From the NCBI GenBank assembly GCA_947383695.1, contig OX376642.1:310001-374000 (forward strand): a stretch of DNA of 64,000 nucleotides, written 5' to 3'. The position numbers were made by a program, and so were the translations under genes. Below the pieces are notes generated by a model, which was not told the DNA's origin, did not search any database, and saw only the letters and a program-made list of their open reading frames with translations. The stretch comes from Actinomycetes bacterium (lineage in GTDB: Bacteria > Actinomycetota > Actinomycetes > Nanopelagicales > Nanopelagicaceae). Shown one piece after another: positions 59,594 through 64,000 of this stretch (its first letter is position 1; every line of letters begins with the position of its first letter).

Positions 59594-61162
59594 ATGAATA
59601 CTGACTCTACATACTTGTTGAAATCTTGGGTTAAGGCACCAGTTACTCGCAGATCACTTCTGCTCATGGCAGCAACTACTGCAGTTGCTGGAACATCTCT
59701 TGGGAAGGCTATTGGGGTAACTGCACCGGTTATAACCCAAGTTCTTGGTCGCCCAACTGATTCATCAATCGCTGTAAGTGTTTTAGCATCACAACCCATA
59801 GCCATCTACATCGAATATGGGTACACCAAAACCCGATATACCGGAAAGAGTCAAGAGCTCCAGACCTCACCCGGAAATCCTGCAGTATTTGATCTCAAAG
59901 CTTTAAAGGCAAATTCGAAGGTCTATTACCGAGTGAATTACAAAGGTTCAACTGATGCAAAATTTACTAGCGGAAAGCAGTATTCATTTACGACCGCTCG
60001 AAAAGCTGGCTCCACCTTTGCATTTTCAGTTCATGGAGATACTCACCCTGAACGCGCTGGGAAAATGTTTAACTCAGAACTCTATGGTGTGACACTTGCA
60101 AATATTGCTACTCAACAGCCTGATTTCCACATCATGATGGGTGATGACTTCAGCATTGATCCACTGATCGGAAAAGGTCAAGCAGATCAAACAAATGTCG
60201 AAAAGATTTACAGCACCCATCGAAATTGGTTAACTACAGCAACAAGTTCAGTTCCACTATTTCTGATCAATGGTAACCATGAGCAAGCTGCGGCTTATTT
60301 GCTCGATGGAACGGCGACTAATCCTGCGGTGTTAGCGGGTAACGCGCGCTTGAAGTACTACCCACTACCTGCACCTGATGCGTTCTACACCGGAAATACA
60401 ACTCCAGTCGAGGGGGTAGGTCTTCCACGCGATTACTATGCATGGACTTGGGGAGATGCCTTGTTTGTAACACTAGATCCTTATTGGCACTCAAAAAATG
60501 CCGTCGATAACGTAGCTGGTGTATTGGTTCCAGAAGATCAAGCTGGCACGAAAGGTGGTGGCGGTGGCGGAGGTGGTAAAAAAGGTGGAGCAACACCAAT
60601 AGCAACCGCACCTGCAGCTCCAACTGGTAATGGGAAAGTAACCAATCTGTGGAGTATCGGCATTGGCGATGAACAATATGCATGGCTGAAAAAGACCCTT
60701 GAAACAAGTAAAGCAAAGTACAAATTTGTATTTGCCCATCATGTGATGGGTACTGGACGTGGCGCGGTAGAAGTATCTACAAACTACGAATGGGGCGGTA
60801 AAGATCCAAAGGGTCAAACAACCTTTGCAAAGGAAAGGCCAAATTGGGAGCTACCTATTCATGACCTTATGGTTAAAAACAAAGTTTCCATATTTTTCCA
60901 GGGCCATGATCATATTTTCTGTACTCAAGAGCGCGATGGCCTGATCTACCAATCAATGCCTAATCCTGCTGATGACACATTTTCAATGTTTAATTCAGAT
61001 GCATACAAGAGCGGAGTCAAGGCACCAAATTCAGGACATGTCCGCGTAACTGTTGCACCTTCGCAAGCAAAGGTTGAGTACTTCCTGGCGGCACGAAGTA
61101 AAGATACGGACCGCAAAAATATGAGCCTTGCACACAGCTACATAGTTAAGCCAAAGGTTTAG
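59594..61162 (+). CDS. Tat-exported metallophosphoesterase, first copy
   Basis: A 522-residue protein with a Tat signal (VTRRSLLLMAATTAVAG). Residues about 45-125 are an Ig/Fn3-like domain as in PhoD-type purple phosphatases. The calcineurin-like metal site has HGDTHPE, MMGDDFS, INGNHEQ, FAHHVMG and QGHDHIF. A low-complexity linker with eight Gly residues and KKGG (near residue 320) interrupts the enzyme. It probably releases phosphate from organic phosphates outside the cell. It is followed two bases later by the YHYH gene. Confidence 0.88.
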   Translation: MNTDSTYLLKSWVKAPVTRRSLLLMAATTAVAGTSLGKAIGVTAPVITQVLGRPTDSSIAVSVLASQPIAIYIEYGYTKTRYTGKSQELQTSPGNPAVFDLKALKANSKVYYRVNYKGSTDAKFTSGKQYSFTTARKAGSTFAFSVHGDTHPERAGKMFNSELYGVTLANIATQQPDFHIMMGDDFSIDPLIGKGQADQTNVEKIYSTHRNWLTTATSSVPLFLINGNHEQAAAYLLDGTATNPAVLAGNARLKYYPLPAPDAFYTGNTTPVEGVGLPRDYYAWTWGDALFVTLDPYWHSKNAVDNVAGVLVPEDQAGTKGGGGGGGGKKGGATPIATAPAAPTGNGKVTNLWSIGIGDEQYAWLKKTLETSKAKYKFVFAHHVMGTGRGAVEVSTNYEWGGKDPKGQTTFAKERPNWELPIHDLMVKNKVSIFFQGHDHIFCTQERDGLIYQSMPNPADDTFSMFNSDAYKSGVKAPNSGHVRVTVAPSQAKVEYFLAARSKDTDRKNMSLAHSYIVKPKV

Positions 61163-61164
61163 AA

Positions 61165-62124
61165 ATGAGCCATGACCATGAAATTAATCATCTTTCTGAA
61201 TTAGATCGCCGTAGATTTCTTCAAATTGCTGGTTTTGCAACCGGGTTAGCTTTTGTTAATTCGATAACTTTAAATCAATCTGCACATGCTCTGCCGCCGG
61301 CCAAAGTTGCAGGATTTACTGCTTTTGCAAATTCAGTGAAAGTATTCAAGAGCGAAAAGTACTATCTCGTCGAAAGCAGTGGAATTCCAGCTCACCAAAT
61401 GATGGTTGGTATAAGAAGTTGGCAACAACAAGTACCAACCATTCAAAACTACAGTGGTACAAACGCATGGCCGATACCGATAAAGCCTGTGATTGCTACC
61501 AACCCAATGTCAGCCAGAAATCACTTTCTGCGAGGCGCAATTGCCTTAGCTGTAAATGGTGTTCCGATTTTTAATGCTTTAAATAATCGGGGAGATGATG
61601 CACTTTTAGCCGGTGAACTTGATGAATGGGGAGGGCACTGCGGCCGCGCAGATGATTACCACTATCACATAGCCCCAACACATCTACAAAGTGTTGTAGG
61701 AAAAAAAGTCCCAATCGCTTACGCATTAGATGGATTTCCGATCTATGGAGAAACTGAGATAGATGGAAAAAAAGTTACTGGATTAGATTCCCTTAATGGT
61801 CACTTTGATTCAAAAAAGAATTACCACTATCACGCCACAAAGAGCTACCCATATATAAACGGTGGCTTCAAAGGTGTGGTCACTGAGATAGATGGACAAG
61901 TTGATCCTCAAGCTTTGACAAAAGGTTTCCGACCTGCCGGCACCCCTTTAAGGGGAGCGACCATTACAGGATTTGAGCGAATAAGTGACTCCTCATTTGA
62001 TGTGAAGTACTCACTCAATGGGGGCGAATTTCACGTCAAGTACACCGCTTCTCTCAAGGAGGTAAGTATGGAGTTCATAGATTCAAATGGGACAAGTCGA
62101 ACAGAGGTGTATCAGCGAAAATGA
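61165..62124 (+). CDS. Tat-exported YHYH-domain protein
   Basis: A 319-residue protein with a clear Tat signal (DRRRFLQIAGFATGLAF). The YHYH domain carries the classical motif twice, GRADDYHYHIAP and SKKNYHYHATKS, with VPIAYALDGFPIYGETEIDG between. Two downstream segments (ADNGFK-like GGFKGVVTEIDGQVDPQ and a C-terminal beta part) complete it. YHYH proteins are of unknown function. It is sandwiched between two Tat-exported phosphoesterases with overlaps of 2-4 bases, indicating a shared extracytoplasmic role. Confidence 0.87.
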   Translation: MSHDHEINHLSELDRRRFLQIAGFATGLAFVNSITLNQSAHALPPAKVAGFTAFANSVKVFKSEKYYLVESSGIPAHQMMVGIRSWQQQVPTIQNYSGTNAWPIPIKPVIATNPMSARNHFLRGAIALAVNGVPIFNALNNRGDDALLAGELDEWGGHCGRADDYHYHIAPTHLQSVVGKKVPIAYALDGFPIYGETEIDGKKVTGLDSLNGHFDSKKNYHYHATKSYPYINGGFKGVVTEIDGQVDPQALTKGFRPAGTPLRGATITGFERISDSSFDVKYSLNGGEFHVKYTASLKEVSMEFIDSNGTSRTEVYQRK

Positions 62125-63416
62125 GCAACCCATTTAACTTTATCAATCGTCGGGGGTTCCTAAAAACTTCACTTGTGGGAATCTTGATGAGCACGCCACT
62201 ATCAAAGGCTATGGCCGCTCTTCCCATATCAGCGAAATTGATTGGGGAACCAACTTCAAGCTCATTTTCCGTAGCGATCTCCGCTACTTCGACGGTTCGG
62301 GTTTATATTGAATATGGTTATAGCAAAAGCTCTATTAGCGGCAAGACCCCATTTATTAATATTGCAAAGGGTTCGAATCAAGCGCTGATTGTCTCTAACC
62401 TAAAGTCAAACGCAACAATTTACTATCGAGTCAAATATGCCTTGGGCACAAGCCTTAATTACGCTTCTTTAACTCAACGGACAACTAAAACCTTGAGCGC
62501 TCAACAATTATCCTCAAGTACTTTTGCCGTTCAGGCTGATCCACATATGGATGAAAACTCAAGTGCGGAAGTCTATGAAGGAACGCTGAAGCAAATCGTT
62601 GCCGCCTCACCAGCATTTCTTATGGACCTTGGTGACATATTTATGGTTGATAAATTGCCTAACAAAACTGAGACCAATATCAGGGCTCGTTTTGAACTTA
62701 TGAAAGGTTATTATCAAAAACTAGGGAGTATCCCTCTAAAGATTTGTTTGGGAAATCATGACGGCGAGCTTGGGTACAGTTCATTCAATACAAAGAAGTA
62801 TCGAAAAGAGTATTTTCCAGATCAAACTGGCGATTTAGCCTACTTTGCATTTACTGGTCCTGATCAGCTACACATTGTTTTGGATCCATTCACCTACACC
62901 GTCAAAAATCCAACACCAGCCGGATGGGAATGGACCTTAGGCAAGACACAATATGACTGGCTTGTTGAAACACTACGAAATTCTAAGGCGGCTCATAAGT
63001 TCATTTACATTCATCACCTCTTAGTCGGAGATCAAACTTCGCGAGGTGGGGTCGAAGTCGCACTTCGAAATGAGTGGGGTGGGAAAAATGTAGATGGCAG
63101 CTTTGGATTTGAGACAAATAGACCAGGTTGGGGTAAACCAATTCACGAGCTATTAATCGAACACAAAGTCGGATTTGTTTTCAAGGGACATGATCACTTG
63201 TATGTAAAACAAGAGTTAGATGGAATTATCTATCAAACTGTTCCACAACCAAGCCACCCAGGAAACAAGATCAACGTCAATCAGTATGGATACACATCCG
63301 GAAAAGGTGTTGGGGGATCGGGATTCATAAAAGTTTCAACTTCAGGAAATGTAGCAAAGGTTGATTTCGTTTTATTTGATGGAACAATCGGCGACGCATA
63401 TACGAGAAGCGCCTAA
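62121..63416 (+). CDS. Tat-exported metallophosphoesterase, second copy
   Basis: A 431-residue protein with a Tat signal (NRRGFLKTSLVGILMS). An Ig-like domain spans about 35-115, then the metal site VQADPHMDEN, MDLGDIFM, CLGNHDGE, YIHHLLVG and KGHDHLY. It is paralogous to the gene at 59594 but lacks its Gly-rich linker and is about 90 residues shorter. ATGA overlap with the YHYH gene. Likely also an extracytoplasmic phosphatase. Confidence 0.87.
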   Translation: MSNPFNFINRRGFLKTSLVGILMSTPLSKAMAALPISAKLIGEPTSSSFSVAISATSTVRVYIEYGYSKSSISGKTPFINIAKGSNQALIVSNLKSNATIYYRVKYALGTSLNYASLTQRTTKTLSAQQLSSSTFAVQADPHMDENSSAEVYEGTLKQIVAASPAFLMDLGDIFMVDKLPNKTETNIRARFELMKGYYQKLGSIPLKICLGNHDGELGYSSFNTKKYRKEYFPDQTGDLAYFAFTGPDQLHIVLDPFTYTVKNPTPAGWEWTLGKTQYDWLVETLRNSKAAHKFIYIHHLLVGDQTSRGGVEVALRNEWGGKNVDGSFGFETNRPGWGKPIHELLIEHKVGFVFKGHDHLYVKQELDGIIYQTVPQPSHPGNKINVNQYGYTSGKGVGGSGFIKVSTSGNVAKVDFVLFDGTIGDAYTRSA

Positions 63417-63418
63417 AG

Positions 63419-64000
63419 ATGAAGAGAATCTTTCTCGGGCTCCTAATCCTTTCAATCTGCATTCCCTCAGGCCCAGCTCAAGCTGTGACCTCAAAAAACA
63501 TTTCCTTTCAAGCCGAAATTTGGGCGGATAATTGGTTCTCGCTATATATAAATGGAAAGAAAGTTGGGGAGGACTCGGTCTCAATTTCAACTGAGCGATC
63601 CTTTAATAGTGAAAAAATCAAGTTCACCGCTTCTTATCCATTGACGATAGGAGTAATCGCAAAAGATTTTACTGAGAATTCATCCGGCCTTGAGTATATA
63701 GGTAAACCGAATCAGCAAATTGGAGATGGTGGGATCATCATTCAAATTCGCGAAGTCGCCACCGGAAAAGTAATTGCATACTCATCACGTGATTGGAAAG
63801 TCCTCACAGTCAATAAAGCACCGCTAAATCCTGAATGTGTTAAGTCGAACAATCCTTTGACAGAGTGCAAATCATTGATCACATCAATTCCTTCAACTTG
63901 GGCTTCATCAACGTTCAAAGACACCTCATGGAAGAATGCATCAGAGTACTCACGAGAAGCTGTGGGAGTGAAAGATGGATTCTTTGATTTCTCCTGGTCA
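63419..64000 (+). CDS. Secreted protein of the phosphoesterase/YHYH cluster (truncated by window end)
   Basis: Open from the ATG at 63419 to the window edge, 194 codons. A signal peptide (IFLGLLILSICIPSGPAQA) is followed by a beta-rich domain: FQAEIWADNWFSLYINGKKV, GEDSVSISTERSF and YPLTIGVIAKDF. A Cys-containing loop ECVKSNNPLTECKS follows, and later DTSWKNASEYSREAVGVKDG. This resembles galactose-binding-like domains, but I cannot name a family. It starts 2 bases after the second phosphoesterase, so it probably belongs to the same operon. Confidence 0.75.
   Translation, partial: MKRIFLGLLILSICIPSGPAQAVTSKNISFQAEIWADNWFSLYINGKKVGEDSVSISTERSFNSEKIKFTASYPLTIGVIAKDFTENSSGLEYIGKPNQQIGDGGIIIQIREVATGKVIAYSSRDWKVLTVNKAPLNPECVKSNNPLTECKSLITSIPSTWASSTFKDTSWKNASEYSREAVGVKDGFFDFSWS

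Noticed and set aside
1-64000. CRISPR arrays or cas genes
   Set aside because: No regularly spaced identical repeats and no Cas-like proteins were seen.

Overview
The window comes from a streamlined, moderately AT-rich actinobacterium. The actinobacterial markers are homodimeric AceE beside DUF3052 and AhpE, a GlgE/GlgB alpha-glucan pair, an RNase H/phosphatase fusion following a zinc-ribbon protein, DUF4032, many leaderless or GTG/TTG starts, and overlapping stop/start junctions. The style resembles freshwater acI-type (Nanopelagicales) genomes. That placement is my inference from gene content; no database search was made.

Positions 1-30540 are core-like. From left to right they hold: a truncated aldehyde dehydrogenase; an alpha/beta hydrolase; an AI-2E family permease; a DUF4032 protein; a thioredoxin-fold/TPR protein without the redox CxxC; an MFS permease; glgB-glgE-aceE; DUF3052 and ahpE; tRNA-Val(UAC); a DinB and a HEAT-repeat protein; the zinc-ribbon and RNase H/phosphatase pair; a complete oligopeptide ABC importer (SBP, strong terminator, then two permeases and two ATPases in overlapping frames); a PLP decarboxylase; gabT; a gamma-glutamyltransferase; a yybP-ykoY (Mn2+) riboswitch with its TerC gene; the tldE/tldD pair; and rnpB (RNase P RNA).

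Positions 30516-42768 are an accessory region inserted at the 3' end of rnpB. The last 25 bases of rnpB recur exactly at 36010-36034 and 42744-42768, and a diverged copy with the rnpB-type terminator lies at 30739-30797. Short G-rich motifs spaced 10-12 bp lie to the left of each downstream copy. I read this as tandem integrative elements using rnpB as attachment site: a ~0.2 kb remnant, a ~5.3 kb element and a ~6.7 kb element. No recombinase gene is visible. The 5.3 kb cargo is envelope and probably copper related (two DUF305 proteins, a CopZ-like chaperone, a BNR-type secreted protein, two NlpC/P60 hydrolases). The 6.7 kb cargo has a half-size EamA transporter, an ABC-2 ATPase with two permeases and a secreted protein, a two-component system, an acidic repeat protein and a COG4705-like membrane protein.

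Positions 42769-64000 return to mixed core and niche genes: DinB and M20 genes; a MarR regulator divergent from two YHYH-domain proteins with a palindrome between them; a LacI-controlled sugar ABC importer lacking its own ATPase but followed by an esterase and an SGNH hydrolase (probably uptake and deacylation of acylated sugars); an AlkA-like glycosylase; a lone TipAS domain; a second MarR with DoxX and its palindrome; uppP; a DUF1801-MORN fusion; a DUF2236 protein; and a Tat-exported cluster of two metallophosphoesterases around a third YHYH protein, ending in a secreted protein cut by the window edge.
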